DNA from: Moringa oleifera
Lineage: Eukaryota > Streptophyta > Magnoliopsida > Brassicales > Moringaceae
Assembly: GCA_021397835.1 (NCBI GenBank)
Contig: JAJFZO010000034.1
Location: 5,795,001-5,859,000 of the forward strand
Length of the DNA: 64,000 bases
Reading direction: 5' to 3'
The notes under the pieces are model-generated. The model saw nothing but the letters and a program-made list of their open reading frames with translations, was not told the origin of the DNA and searched no databases. Positions 1 to 12,550 of this stretch are shown here, in pieces. The position numbers and the translations under genes are program-made. Numbering within the stretch: the stretch's first letter is position 1; each line of letters starts with the position of its first letter.

Positions 1-1917
1 GTGAGACTTAAGACCTTGAATTTTCATATCTGTCATTAATACAAGATTTTTGAAATTTAAAGAATACCTATCTGAAACTTTTATGTTTGATAATGTCTCA
101 CAAAACATCATTCTCTCTAATTTGCTTAGAGTATAACAAGTAGCTAGTAAATAAGTACGAGCATTTACAACCTTGGGAGCTAACTCTTTCCTTAAGCCCA
201 TTTCTGCAAGATCTAGTCGACTGTTGATCCTATCTTTAGATTTTTCAAGAATATTAAGTAAAGTTCCATAGATGCTTTCCCAAACTTTTTTTTTTAATAT
301 GCATTACATCCAAAATGTGCGAAACATGTAAATATTTCCAATATTCAAGGTCGAGAAAGCATGATTTCTTCTTAAAGCATGTTTGAATATTATCATTTAA
401 TCTTTTACACCATGTCATTTTCCTCTTAGCAACTGTTTTTTTACCCCATACATTAGTAATAAAGCTTACTTTCTGTCATATTTCTTTTCCACTTAGTGCA
501 CAAGGAGATGAACTGGTTTCATGTTCTCTTTGCTTTCTAAATAGGTGATTTTTTGGAAGGAATCGTCTATGATCCATATATACATTCTTCTTACCATGTT
601 GTAATCTATAAGTATATGTGCTTTTACCACATATTGGACAAGCATAATATCCCTTAACTGAGCAACCGAAAAGACTCCCATAAGTAAAAAAATCATTAAT
701 TATCCATAATAAAACAGCTCGTAACGTAAACAACTCTTTCTGGTAAGAATCATAGACTTCTACACCAACCTCCCATAAAAGCTTCATATCATCAATTAAC
801 AGAGCAAGATATACATTAATATCATTACCTAGTTGGTGAGGTCCTGATATAAGTAAGGATAACATCATGAATTTTTGTTTCATACATAACCAAAGTGGTA
901 TATTATATGTTATCATTACCACTAGCCAACAACTATATGCAATGCTAAAAGAACTATGTGGATTTATTCCATCAACAAAAATAGTCAATCGAAGATTTTT
1001 GTGTTCGAATGCAAAACTTGGCTAGTTAAAGTCTATTAACTTCTCAGCAGGTGAATCAGTAGGATGTCTTAGTTTCTCATTTACTTCCCTTTTATTAGCA
1101 TGCCAAGTTAAATGTTGTGCAATTTGTGGTGACTGAAACATTCGCTTGAACCATGGAATAGGAGGAAAGTACCACAGTACTTTAGCAGGAATCCCTTTCA
1201 TTTGGTTTTTTACCTTACCATTTCCTTTCCATCTTGATAGTCCACAAGTAGGACAAGATGATAAATCCTTATACTCTTTTCTATAGAGTATATAATCATT
1301 CGGGCAAGCATGTATTTTCTCGTAATGTAAACCCAATGCGTTCATAGTTTTTTTTTTTTTTTTTTTGCTTCATACATCGATGTAAGGATTTCATTTTCAA
1401 TAGGAAACATATCAGACAAACAACTTAACAAATTAAGAAAGCTTTCATCTGACCACCTATACTTTCTTTTTATATTATATAAGCTCATCAATGCAGACAA
1501 CTTAGTATATTTCGTATTACCATGATATAAAGGCTTTTCTGCATCTTCTAGTAAGTTCTGAAATAATTTAGGATCATGTTGACAATATTCAAATGCATCA
1601 TTCACCATGTCTATTGTATTATCGATATGATCATCCTTGTAAGATTCATCAAACACTAGTTTCTTATTTGTGCAAGATCAACAAGAACACTCTTCTCTAT
1701 GCCAAATCCATCTCTTATACCTCTGATCAATCCCTTTACTAAACAAATGATACTTTACTTCTTCAATACTTAATAATGTCAAGTTAGCACACGATTGATA
1801 AAGACATCTAATGAGTGTAGGATCTTCACAATGAGAAATGGCAAAAGTAAGAAACTCATCCACTCTATCAAAAAACTCCTTGGACAATCTATTCAAGTGT
1901 ATCCAAGATTTATCCAT
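1..1917 (-). pseudogene. TNP2-type CACTA transposase, broken and cut by the window edge
   Basis: Translation from 1917 downward follows the plant TNP2/Transposase_21 family in order. The start MDKSWIHL matches the family N-terminus, and the WIWH motif near residue 72 is also typical. Then come EDAEKPLYHG and KLSALMSLYN, the segment HYEKIHACPNDYILYRKEY with the zinc-finger-like CPTCGLSRWKG, then the core with VDGINPHSSFS, SGPHQLGNDINVYL and a CPICG pair. Further left, YWKYLHVSHILDVMHI is still readable to the edge. Damage: in-frame stops at 1678-1680, 1022-1024 and just left of 488, plus a frameshift at a T18 run (about 1350-1367). The family would cut and paste the element in the nucleus, but this copy cannot make the full protein. 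Confidence 0.85.
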
Positions 1918-3160
1918 ATTTTATCCTATGATGACAAATAAAAGAAAACCTACATATTATGCATGTTTATTATGTATGTAATACATATCATGTAAAGTAA
2001 TGTTATTGTAAAAATAAGATAAGAAACAAGGTACCCACTAGACTGAAAGGCCTTTGGAAAAGCGAAGACTATTTCTTCTAAGCACATGGTACATTAGTAG
2101 ATTACTAAGGAATTACCAACCTGAAATGATGTTAGCTTTGCAAAAAAAGTAGTAGCTTCTATCTGAAGGGTTTTGACTTTTCTTTCAAGTTCTATTAATA
2201 GGTAACAAGCTTTCCTTTCCTTCGAACGAGCAATTGACTATCACAACAATTATGCTACATGATGAACCATACCATCTATAAGAAAAAAAATTTTATTACT
2301 AGCACCGCAAAACACTAAAAAGGTTCCACTTTAATTGAAGTACCAGAGTATCCATAAACTTTTTCTCTCAATGGTTATTCCCTTATTATTGGTTTGTCTT
2401 TACTTCAACTAAAGTAATCCCTAATCCATCAAATAGTATGTGTTAATAAGACACACTAGTTATCAATTATCCAAAATATTTATAAAACTAATATTTTCTA
2501 CCATGATTTACTTAGAGTGTCTAGTATCACAGTGGAAACTAAATTAGAATTCAAAATGCCAAAAAAAAAAAAATACTTAAGACATGCAAACTGTTTGATA
2601 AATTGATAAAGACACAGTCATAATAGAAATTCACTTGATATATCTTAAAATGGGTGGTAATTGCATTCCAAGAATATAAGCAGTAACATTAATTTTCAAA
2701 TTCATAGAGAACATGCTCTAGTAAAATTTTCTCCTTCATTTACTTACAATTTCTAGTATCACAAGGGTAACAAACATGGGTATCATCCGACAATGCAGAA
2801 TGCCAAGAGAAGAAAATTTTAGAATAAAACTAAGTAAGAAATTGCAAGACTTAATAAAAAAAATCTCTCTTTCTCTCTTACAATGCGAGATGAAGGTTTG
2901 ATTAGTTTTACATACCATTTTTCTTGCTTTAATGGTATCATCCGACAGTGCACGAAGCTTATTTCACAAAATTTCTTGAAAGAACGAAGCTTTACATTAA
3001 TTATATTACATTGAAAAAGAGAAATCTCTATTTCAAAAACTGGTGTTTTCGGGGGAGAGTGGGGAAGAACACTATCAATGCGTGGGTGAAGTTCTTTAAG
3101 TATTATAGTACATCATGTATACTATTTAAAATCTATTACTATTAAAATTATTACATAAGA
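1918..3160. other. Noncoding leader region of the CACTA element
   Basis: AT-rich sequence between the transposase start and the terminal repeats. Only short chance frames are present (for example 2736-2918 and 2948-3145), and none resembles a known protein. I see no clear promoter. Confidence 0.4.
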
Positions 3161-3168
3161 TTTTCATT

Positions 3169-3493
3169 GAACGAGTGGTAAAGTCTCATAAGTTTGACTA
3201 AGAGAGCCTAGGTTTAAGTCAGCCCCCAGGCTTTTTTTTCCTCAAAATAATTCAAACATATGTTCTATTAAACAAACAACATAACAAACCAAAACCAATT
3301 GTTGAGCAAATGGTTGTAAGTGTGAAATAAGGTTCAGCAGGACCTAGGTTCAAGTCTGCTAGATTGCATTTTCAATCAAGTATTTAAATTAAATATAAAC
3401 TTATAAAAAAACATATCACATTTTTTCTTTTGGCTAGACGGCAATGATATTTATCATTCTCTCCAAGAGAGATTGGGTTCGAGTCTCCATCAC
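3169..3493 (+). repeat. Three tandem tRNA-like units about 130 bp apart
   Basis: Units start near 3169, 3302 and 3431 (spacing 133 and 129). Each ends in a box-B-like motif: GGTTTAAGTCAG (about 3210), GGTTCAAGTCTG (about 3347) and GGTTCGAGTCTC (about 3476). Each also has a box-A-like start; the third has TGGCTAGACGG. They decay progressively away from the CACTA terminus. I see no acceptor stems good enough to call functional tRNAs. They are either captured tRNA/SINE pieces amplified in tandem or a recurring motif of this CACTA family. Confidence 0.5.
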
Positions 3494-3517
3494 AATTTTT
3501 TTTTTTCTAATTACAAA

Positions 3518-3660
3518 TTTTTTATGACGGTCCCTCAGAACCGTCATGTATGCTACATTTTTTATGACGGTCTCTTAGGACTGTCATGCATGTTATATTT
3601 TTTATGACGGTCTTTTAAGACCGTTATGTATTCAATTTTTTAATGATGTTCATAAAAGAC
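3518..3660. repeat. CACTA subterminal repeats, 40-bp period, each palindromic
   Basis: TTTATGACGG recurs exactly at 3521, 3561 and 3601, with a degenerate fourth unit at 3641. Each unit folds on itself (GACGGT...ACCGTC). Subterminal repeats of this kind are the binding sites for the element-encoded DNA-binding protein in En/Spm. They lie 41-180 bp inside the terminus at 3701, as expected. Confidence 0.8.
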
Positions 3661-3701
3661 TGTCACAAATACTGTCATTAAAAACTGTTTTTCTTATAGT
3701 G

Positions 3702-6700
3702 AAATGAAGAACTAAGAGACTTTAAAGTATCACAATTACATTATAAACATGCAAATTCTTATAGCATGAGGTGTTAAATTAAGCATTTTTGGATTCAAAA
3801 ATTATATATGTGTGTGTATGTATATATATTGCAAAATTTGTTAACTAATAGTGTTTTTGGCCTCATAAAATTAAGATATATACATATAGCAAAACCTTTA
3901 TCAGCTTCTAAATTCAAAAATAATGCATATTCTAACAAATTTTGTGTGACAACTGTTAACATAAGTTAGCTTCTATTTATATTTCTTAACTATCATGTAG
4001 AGCTTATTTAGCTTTAATTAGTCAACCTAGCTAATAGAAAAAGAACTTGCATTTCACAATTACGCTTTTGCTCATAAGTTTATGCGAAATAATTCATTAA
4101 GTTAATATTTCTTAATTTTATTTTGAGAAATATAAAAAATGGCTTTAAATATAAATGTTATATTAACATTATTTTATGAACTTAATGATTCAAACTAACT
4201 AGCTTACAAGTTGGCTAATTTTGTTCATTATATTGACTTTTTTGGACTGGTTTTAAGGAATTAGTCTAATTTTAAAAGATTAAGGGTTTAAGTTCAACTT
4301 TTTTTTAACAACTTAATAGAACATAACTTTTTTTCTAAATTTGGAAAACATTTAAATAGATCAAATGGTAGGTAATGGATTTTCGTATGATGCTTAATAT
4401 TGATTCAAAAATAGTTTGATATTTTGTTTTTCTATTTTTAAGGTCAAGATTTCGAGAAACCTATAGCAAAGGGAAAATTTTGATGTTCAAGTCAATATTC
4501 CAATTTTAAGGAGTCCTTAAAATTGAATATAAATGATACTTGTGCCTTTTTGTAGGTATTATGAGAAACAATTAATTAGTAGGTGCAAATTTTGGGAATT
4601 TCTTGATTTGCAATTGTTCTTGAGATCATAAGGAGATTAGGCTTAATAAGGCAACTATAAAGATATGAAAAAGGCCCTTCCTTTCCTCTTTGATAGCTTC
4701 GCTTCATTGAAGATCGTTCACTCACTTCGCTTCCCTGATCAAATAAAATACCATCCTAAAAGAGAATTAGTACTTGAGAATACAATGGCTCTTTTCAAGC
4801 AAGGCATGTCAAAGTTTGAGTAAAGCTTTTATGATTAGTTTGCCAAATTTGAGCTAAGCTAGCACAGTGAGCTTGTTGAATCCAAGTTTTGTTCTGGTTG
4901 GTTCATGTCAACTTATGTGAGGTGATAATTTTATATTAGTTGGATTGATCTTGACTTATTTTGTTCCTCAACCCAAGGAGCTCCAGATTAAGCTCGATGT
5001 TGAAGTATTGGTGAAGTTCGAAGTTGAACCTCAACATTTTGTAGAATTTTGAAAAAGAGATTTAAAGTTATGAAACAATGGTGTACCTTAACTATTGAAA
5101 TGACAAAGTACCTTAGTTGTTGAAACGATGGTAGATTGATTGACTTTTGGTATAATGCTTGAAACATGTTCATTTCTATTTGACTTTCTAGGTTTGTGCT
5201 TTGACTAGTAGTGTTAACGTTAGGTGCCTTTTGAGAAACAGGGCATCATTTTCATTTTACTTTACTTCACCTCTTCTATTTCTTTCTCATTACTTTATTC
5301 TCTCCTATTTCCTTTTCAATTTTGCTTGTCACAACTAGGTTTAACCAGAAGAAACTCTTGAAGTGATTTGAAAGAAAATTTTTATGTCCTTTGGTTTTAA
5401 AATAACAAGAGTTACCATCAATCTCTCATATGGGGTTATTGGTTGAAAGGTTAAAATACATTTTTGAAAAACTATAAAAAATAAAATAATAAAATAATGA
5501 CGGAAAGGCTATTTCAATCTTATTTTCTTAGAAAAAATTCAGAGTTGATTACATGTGAAAAAGGCCCAAAATTCGTACCAATGAAGTAAAAAAAATTTCT
5601 AGTTTTAAAATTCATTTAAGGTTAAAAAATGATTTGCTATTCCCATATCAATGAACTACTTGAATACATATAAAAGTATTATTGGAAAATCATGAAGACT
5701 TCATAATCATTTCATCCTTTGCAATTAAAAACATTTTTCTTTTAAGATGATATGATAGTTTCATCATTGCTTGATCTTCTATTGTCAAATACAAAACATT
5801 TTTATCATTTAGTGGTAAAAGCCCTACTATTATGTTGCCCTTATTCTTTAAATCCCTTTTGAAACCAATGTAGATGCCACTCATGGTTATACTAAGAAAA
5901 GGAAAAATCAATAATCCTATAACATCTACTCTGCATATCAATCAAATAAAGTACTAACAGAATTAGATTGATTGCCAAATGCTACATTGATCTCTTATTA
6001 TCAATTTCCAATTAAGAGAACTAGCTTAACAAAGCTATGAAAACAAACAATGGCACCATGTATCCTTCTACTAATATAACAACTCATCTTATTGTAATCA
6101 CATCACATTCTTCTTAGTTATAATCCTTTTAAAGAAAAGCACTATGATTATGGAAGTGTATTGATTTAACAAAGCTAGTATTGGTATAAGTAATCTATTA
6201 GTTAACTAGAGCTCCCTCCATTGATAGTAGGTTTTCTTTTAATTATGGTATAGAATCGTTAGAAGTTATCTTGAGCAAAATTTAACATTTGATGATTTCT
6301 TACTATTACTGATACAAATCTAACTTAATCCATAAATCCCCACTCCTATAATATAAGCCTTAGATTACACAACTTGATCCAGTTAAAGCTTAGCCCTTAT
6401 TCTTTCAATTAGATCAATTACTAACATTAAATTATGATTAAATGTGCACACAAGACATATAGGCTTGGAAATATGTTGGCTTTAGCTATGTAACTTAAGA
6501 GGAAAGTGATTTGGATATTTAAAAAAATTTTGCTTAGCAAGATTATGAAATCTAAATGCTAATTCAACCAAGAATATGTCACAACTAAACTTTTTCTGGG
6601 CGAAGAGCCTTATTGTGAGAAATTTGATTTTTAATAAAATAGTGGTCACTAATTTATTTTGAATTTTTTTATTAAAAAAGAAAAAAGTGAACTCCATTTT

Positions 6701-6719
6701 CAAATTAGGCATAACTTCA
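3702..6719. other. AT-rich intergenic sequence, no gene seen
   Basis: No frame resembles a known protein. Short open frames (4988-5173, 5690-5941, 6482-6727) look like chance. Some of it may be decayed LTR sequence belonging with the fragment at 6720-6860. Confidence 0.4.
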
Positions 6720-6860
6720 CTATACAAAATGATCTAAGATTGAGAGTGAGTTACATGTCAGGAAGGATAGCACCCTCACAATGCCTAAGATTGGTACCAT
6801 TAAGCAGAATAATCTTTTCTTTTTTTGATAATTTGAAATTGATCTCAAGCTAGACTTATT
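6720..6860. repeat. LTR-like fragment shared with 14160-14290
   Basis: Shares an ordered set of words with 14160-14290: GATCTAAGA, then GATAGCACCCTCACAATGCC, then GGTACCATTAA. The other copy differs mostly by C/T and A/G changes. This kind of segment is typical of decayed long LTRs of Tat-type gypsy elements; that assignment is inference. Confidence 0.4.
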
Positions 6861-7559
6861 CTGTGATTTTGAGCAAAATCTCAATTTAACATATACTAGA
6901 TCTTTGATTCTCAAAAAGCCAATATTTCAGTTTTAGAGAATGCACAAACTTGATCATGTGTCTTTTCTCTAAAATAATCTTAAGAAAACATGAAGTGCAT
7001 ACTGAATGAGCAACTAATAGAAAAAAAAATATAAAAAATCATATTTCATTCACTTTTGCAAAATAATGATGATAAAGCAGTAATACCTTCAATACAGTTC
7101 TTGTTTTGCCTAAGAGCAAGCAACTAGTCTTACGAGAGCTTTCTAGCGGAATCTTAAGCTTCACAACATTAGCCTTCAGTAATTCATTATTGGGACCTTG
7201 AGGTTTGATTGTTCTTACGAGATTTCTCGTTCTTCACTTGACTTGGTAGTTTTTAAAAAATCATGGGTATTAGAAATTTCTCCTCTCCTTCTTTCGAATT
7301 TCTTTGATAAATGACTGATAATTCATTTTTGATTCCCTGGTTGTTTGCTCTTGCTTCTTTCTTTCTTTCCCTGTGACTAATTAATTTCTGCTTATTAATC
7401 CTCAATTGCTAAAACAATCATTTATTTATAAGATAGACATAGGATAAGGTATGCCCTATATTTGAAACTGTACTATAAAGAAAAAAGAGCTACAGCGTGA
7501 TCCAACTAATCTTTAATTTAAAATTTTTGTTACTGGATAACGCATGCTTTTTACAGGAA

Positions 7560-7714
7560 GAGTTTGGGATCAACCAATCTTAAAATTCAAAATTCATCTT
7601 GGATGATGTGCACTCTCTATGGATGAATTTGGGATCAAACAAATTCAAAATTCATCTTGGATGATGTGCACTCTCTATGGATGAATTTGGGATCAAACAA
7701 ATTCAAAATCTTGT
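7560..7714. repeat. Tandem repeat, 58-bp unit, about 2.5 copies
   Basis: GGATGATGTGCACTCTCTAT occurs at 7601 and again at 7659, and the flanking words (TTTGGGATCAAAC, AAATTCAAAATTCATCTT) repeat in the same order. The two full copies are nearly identical, so the duplication is recent relative to its surroundings. Confidence 0.85.
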
Positions 7715-8353
7715 CATAAAACGAAGGAGATTATAGTGCTAAAATATTCTCTGTACAAGTTTCATTAGGAATCTTCTATGCTTTCTCGATACCTGCTCTC
7801 TAAATAGCAGCTGTATATTTGAATCTTGACATGACATCAAGATAATCCACGTCAAAATAATCCACATCGTGGTAGTCCACATTAAGGAAATCCACATCAA
7901 GATAACTATATTGGGATATGCACTCATCAAGTCATATCTAACTTGACATCACCACTACATTATTTTTGACCTTTCATTGGGTTTTAGTTATTTTGATCTA
8001 CCATTGTGGTAGAAGTACGCTTGACTTATCATTAGGGTAAAAATGACTAATGTCAAACTTACTCAATTTAGTAGTATAATCTTGACCTGAAATTTGATAG
8101 ATGCCCTTGAATCTTGACATGCCGTCAGAGTGGTCTACATCAAGGTGGATAGATAATTCTGATCTTAGGATGATTGACTTTGAATTTAGACTTAATTTCA
8201 AAACTAAAATTAGATGTCTATAGTTATCCCTCTTTGGTAATTTTTGAAAAGCAAGAATATGACAAAGACTAATGATCATCTAATTTTAAGCTCTAAGCAC
8301 CCTTTATTTTTATTTTTGAAAAGATCGGAGTCAAATAGGAAATAACTTATCAA

Positions 8354-8413
8354 GATAATGAGTCTCATTCATCTTAATGTACTGATAATGAGTCTCATTC
8401 ATCTTAATGTACT
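8354..8413. repeat. Perfect 30-bp tandem duplication
   Basis: The unit starting GATAATGAGTCTCATTCATC occurs at 8354 and 8384 with no visible difference. Its TCTCATTCATC core also recurs in the diverged repeat that follows. Confidence 0.9.
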
Positions 8414-8521
8414 AGAGTCACATACTGAAACTCAAAAGTAATTTACACTCATCTAGTTGTTTAGAATGGTAGAGTTAATTAGGAAGAAATTCTCATACTC
8501 ACTATTACTTTGATATTATAA

Positions 8522-8900
8522 GGCCAATTAGGAGGTAATTTTCATTTACCCTGTTGCCTTGGTTTTGGTAACTTTTAGGAGGTAGTTCTTATTCAACTCG
8601 AAGCATCGAATTTTGTAAGATTAGCTAAGAGGTAAGTCTTATTCATCCTTCTATGATAATCCTACTAAGAAACTATCTTCATTCTTTTTTGGTGTATGAA
8701 ACTTCGTGGGGTCAATAAGGAAGCGATTTTCACTCATCTTGTTGCCTTGATTTTTGATAGCTTAAAGGAAGTGATTCTCATTCTTCTTAAAGTGTTGAAT
8801 TCTTATAGAGCTAGTTAGAAGGTAGTTCTCATTCATCATGCTATGGTAATCCACTAAAAAGTGATCTCCATTCTTTTTTGGATCTTTTGAAACTTTGATG
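8522..8900. repeat. Diverged tandem repeat, about 188-bp unit, two copies
   Basis: The copy from 8522 and the copy from 8710 share words in order: GG(C/T)CAAT(T/A)AGGA, TGTTGCCTTG, a repeated T(C/T)(T/A)CATTCATC, CTATG(A/G)TAATCC, CATTCTTTTTTGG and GAAACTT. Together with 8354-8413 they form a low-complexity array, possibly inside a decayed LTR. Confidence 0.6.
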
Positions 8901-9705
8901 AAACTTTGTTTATGATGTATTTTTCATTAACTAAGACTTTTCCTATTAGGAATGAGAAGATTTTAACTCCATTAAGGAGTTTGCCAACTCTGCAAGATTT
9001 CCTCCATGAACTTTCCTCAATTAAGGAGGTTTAAAAGTCTCTCACAATGAGCATCCTTTTCTTTCTTTTTGGAAAACCTTTACAATCTAGTCGCCTTTGT
9101 GCAAACTTTTCCTTGCTTTAATAAACTTTGTCAAGATTATTAAAATGTCATCTAAGAACATACTTCTTCCTATACCTTCCTTATTTTGAATGTTATCACT
9201 CTCAAGTCTTGAAAGCCTTTTTCCTTGTATTTTACAAATTATCTAGCTCTTTAAAAGGGAAATGTCAGTGTATGTCTTTAAAGATTTGGTTAAAATGAAC
9301 CATTTGCTATGATTATAGTACTTGAAAGACAATCTTACATGTTTCATTCTTTGGGAAAAAGTAAGGGGCAAAAGTGTGGCTTTTTTCATGGCATGTTACA
9401 TGAGGAATAAAGGGCAAGAAAAGCTTGATACCTTTATTTGTGTAGTTTTGCATAAGACAAAAAGGTGAGAAGTGAAGAGTGTGAGATGCAAGATAACTCT
9501 ATTTATGGAATGTTGTGTAAGTTAAACTATATCATATTTAGTTTTTCTCTTGACTAGTTAATACCACTGATTCTTTACCTTCATCTGATCTTGGTCTAGT
9601 GAGATTCATAGTTGTCTCTTTCCTTTAGTAGAAACTTCCATCGCATGACCAAGTTGCCCTTTTGAGTTTTTAGCATAGATCTTTTTTTTTTTTAATCTAA
9701 TCATT

Positions 9706-10790
9706 TCAAACATTGTACTTCTTGACAATGTCTGAGTTCATTAGGTTTGAAAGAAAAGGGCCATCCATTTATGCTAATATTAAAGCCCTACTTGAAATGG
9801 CTTTCTTCACAACATATGATCCATTCCAATTGGGTGCCCATTTTTCTCTACAATCTATAACATTGCCAATTGCCCTTTTTATGACCAAATCTCCCTTTTT
9901 AAAGATTCTCAGGTGAACTTTCTTATTATATGCGCTCGTCATTCCCTTCTAATATATTTGCCCATTACATAAAGCTTTTAGCCTCTTTTCTTCTATGAAA
10001 TTTAATTGCTCTAAACGAGTTTTAACCCACTCATCTTCATGGCGTTGAGCTTCCTTTATCACTCTTAATAAAGGATTTCTACTTCAATAGGGAGCACTAC
10101 TTTTGTTTCATACACTAAGGAATAAGTGGTCGCCCTAATGGACGTTCTGAAACTAGTTCTATAAGTCCACAAGCCAAAGGTAATTTCTCATGCAAGTCTT
10201 CATAAGTTGATATTATTTTTCTTAATAAGTTTTTGATATTTTTATTGGTTGCCTCAATGGATCCATTGGTCGGTAAGTAACCGAGTTTTAGGGCTCAATT
10301 TTGAATTTTAAACAAATTTCTTTCATTTATTTATTGTTCAAATTTACTACATTATTCGGAATGATTCTCTCTGGCAGATTATACTAATAAATAATCTCTC
10401 TTTTTAGGAATCAATTAGCTATTAAAATTATCATATTAGTGAATGATCCCGCCTCTATCCATTTAGTGAAATATCAATGAATATCAATCTTAATCTATGA
10501 ACATTATATATTTTTGGTGTGACAGGCCCTCCATCAAAACCCCATAAAGAAAAAGGTCAAGGTACGTTCATCATATGTAAAAGAATAGGTAGTGCATGAA
10601 TTTTATCCTCATAAATCTCGCATTTATGGCACTTTTATACATATTGATGTTATCTTTTTCCATCGCATCCAATGGTATCGTGCCTTAATTATTTGTTGAA
10701 CCATCATGTGACCATTTGCATTTGATCCAAAAAATTCCTCATGTATTCTCTAATGATGCTTTCTGCTTTTTTTTAATCGGCACAATAAAG
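9706..10790 (-). pseudogene. Ty3-gypsy integrase relic
   Basis: The reading, which crosses frames, begins with a weak zinc-binding region (IYEDKIHALP). The core follows with YFTKWIEAGSFTNM, then LPERIIPNN and YRPTNGSIEATNKNIKNLL. It ends in a tail with LVYETKVVLPIEVEIP, FKKGDLVIKRAIGN and KWAPNWNGSYVVKKAIS, stopping at 9706-9708 after DIVKKYNV. In active integrases the IIPNN position is IITDN, so the second catalytic aspartate is lost here. Many stops interrupt the frame. The enzyme normally inserts the cDNA into the host genome. It is the 3'-most pol domain, as expected for gypsy rather than copia. Confidence 0.75.
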
Positions 10791-10979
10791 TAAAGTGTGG
10801 AAAAATTCTTTTTATATAGGTGGTTTCCCTTCAAGATAAAATTAATTGATATTCTCTTTAACGTTTTTCAATCATTTTTTATTGCATTTTTCTAATATAT
10901 TCAATCTTTAATGAATCATTTGATATGATATCAAGGTTGGCCATCTTTTTCTCCTTTTATAATCATACAACGGTATGTC

Positions 10980-12550
10980 TTGGATTCTTTTAGGTTCATT
11001 TTGATCAGTAGCACTTCTTTTGGATGTTAACTTCAAACATAACTACAAGAGTGGCTACTGCGACTATGATATGATTGTCTTCCTGAGGATAATACTGCTT
11101 GTCTGAAGAGATTTAAACAGTTCCACTTCCATGACCTATTGCATTGGCCGCACCAACAAAGTATATATGCCATTTTTTAGATCCATTTTCTCCATCTTCA
11201 ACATAAGCAATAAGATCTTCATCCAAGAGATTAAAAAATAGTATAATATTCTTTAATGGCTTTATCAGCTAGAAAATCAATTATTGCACTCCCCTTAACT
11301 ATTTCTTGGGATACATACATTAACTCATATTCAGATAACAAGACCTGTCACCTTACTAATCTTCTCGACAAAGATGATATCGAACAAGAACTTAATAGGG
11401 TCAAGTTTTGCAATAACCCAAGTGGTATGACTAAGCAAATATTAATATATTGATGAGTTGCCCAAGTCAATGCACAATAGATTTTTTTCAATCAGTGAGT
11501 AATTGCACTCGTAATTGGTGAACTTCTTGCTTAGATAATATATAGCTTGCTTTCTCTTGCCTATTTCATCTAACTGTGCTAACATGCATCCAAGTGAACA
11601 TTCATACACTATTAAATATAAGATTAAAGGCTTCCCTGTGGCACCAATACTAAAGATTTTGACATGTCTTTTTTTTCTCAAATGTAACTTAACACTCATC
11701 ATTCCATTGCTCAAGGTTATATTTCATAATAACCAAAAGATAAAATCATAGGTGTTGGTTAGTTGTGAAATAAATTTAGAGATATAATTTAAACTTCCTA
11801 AGAATCCACATACTTTTTTAATTGTTCTCGAAAGAGGTAAGTTTTGGATTGCCTTTATCTTGATCAAGTCTACCTAAATTCCTTTTCCATTTTTCGTGAA
11901 TCCCAATATTTCCTTATTTGACTCTAAACATGCATTTATTAAGAGTTAATATAAACTTATATTATTTTAACCTTTTAAAAAGTTTTTTGAAGCCTTCAAC
12001 ATGGTCATCATCTCTTATATCATTGACATATATCTTTACTGATTTATACATCATATCATGAAACAAAGTCATCATAACTCTTTGGTACATTGCCCCATCA
12101 TTTTTCAAACCAAAAGGCATTACTTTATAATAAAATGTTATTTTTTTCATGTCTTCCTTAGCCGTGTGGATTTGGTTATATCTCGGGTAACCATTCATAA
12201 ATGAAAACAAGGAGAACTTAGCTATGTTGTCTACTAGAGCATCAATGTAAGGAAAAGGGAAATTATCCTTTGGGCTTGCTCCATTTAGATCTTTGTAATC
12301 CACACATAAATGTACTTGACCATCATTATTAGGAACTAGTAAAAAGTCAGTTACCTATTCGAGACATCTTGTCACTAGAATAAATTTGACATCTAAAAGT
12401 TTTTAAACTTCTTCTTTTATTTTTAGCAATTTCTCTAGTTTCATTCTTTTAAACTTTTGCTGAATGGGAATGCAATCTAGTTTTAAAGGCAACTTATGTT
12501 CAACAATAGTTTTATCTAGCCTCATATGTCTTTATATGATTAAGGAAAAA
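10980..12550 (-). pseudogene. Ty3-gypsy reverse transcriptase and RNase H relic
   Basis: The longest open piece (11962-12303) has DYKDLNGASPKDNFPFPYID, then FSFMNGYPRYNQIHTA and YKVMPFGLKNDGAMYQRVM. It ends with YVNDI, the decayed YVDD catalytic box with the first aspartate changed to N. Upstream, EHKLPLKLDCIP and KIKEEV mark the entry into RT. Downstream, CGFLGSLNYISKFISQLT connects to 11442-11714 with ATGKPLILYL, AIYYLSKKFTNYE and SLIEK of the RNase H region, then YELMYVSQEIVKGSAIIDFL. Frames shift several times. The family copies element RNA into DNA; this copy cannot. Confidence 0.85.

Larger units (their letters stand above)
1..3701 (-). mobile_element. CACTA (En/Spm-like) transposon, 5' terminal part, decayed
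   Basis: The minus strand starts at 3701 with CACTATAAGAAAAAC, the typical terminus of plant CACTA elements. It is followed by a cluster of short subterminal repeats (3518-3660), a noncoding leader and a TNP2-type transposase reading toward position 1. The element continues past the left edge, so its other end and full target duplication cannot be seen. A 3-bp target duplication would begin at 3702 (AAA). Several stops and a frameshift in the transposase mean this copy is dead. Terminus, subterminal repeats and transposase all point to the same superfamily. Confidence 0.85.

Noticed and set aside
3431..3493. Functional tRNA gene
   Set aside because: Box-B-like sequence is good, but I find no acceptor stem or anticodon arm that pairs properly.
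7998..8279. 93-codon minus-strand frame
   Set aside because: No recognisable motif, in a repeat-rich AT-rich stretch; probably chance.
8354..8413. CRISPR-like direct repeat
   Set aside because: Only two head-to-tail copies without spacers in a plant nuclear sequence.
9713..9916. 67-codon + strand frame
   Set aside because: It is the antisense shadow of the gypsy integrase tail.
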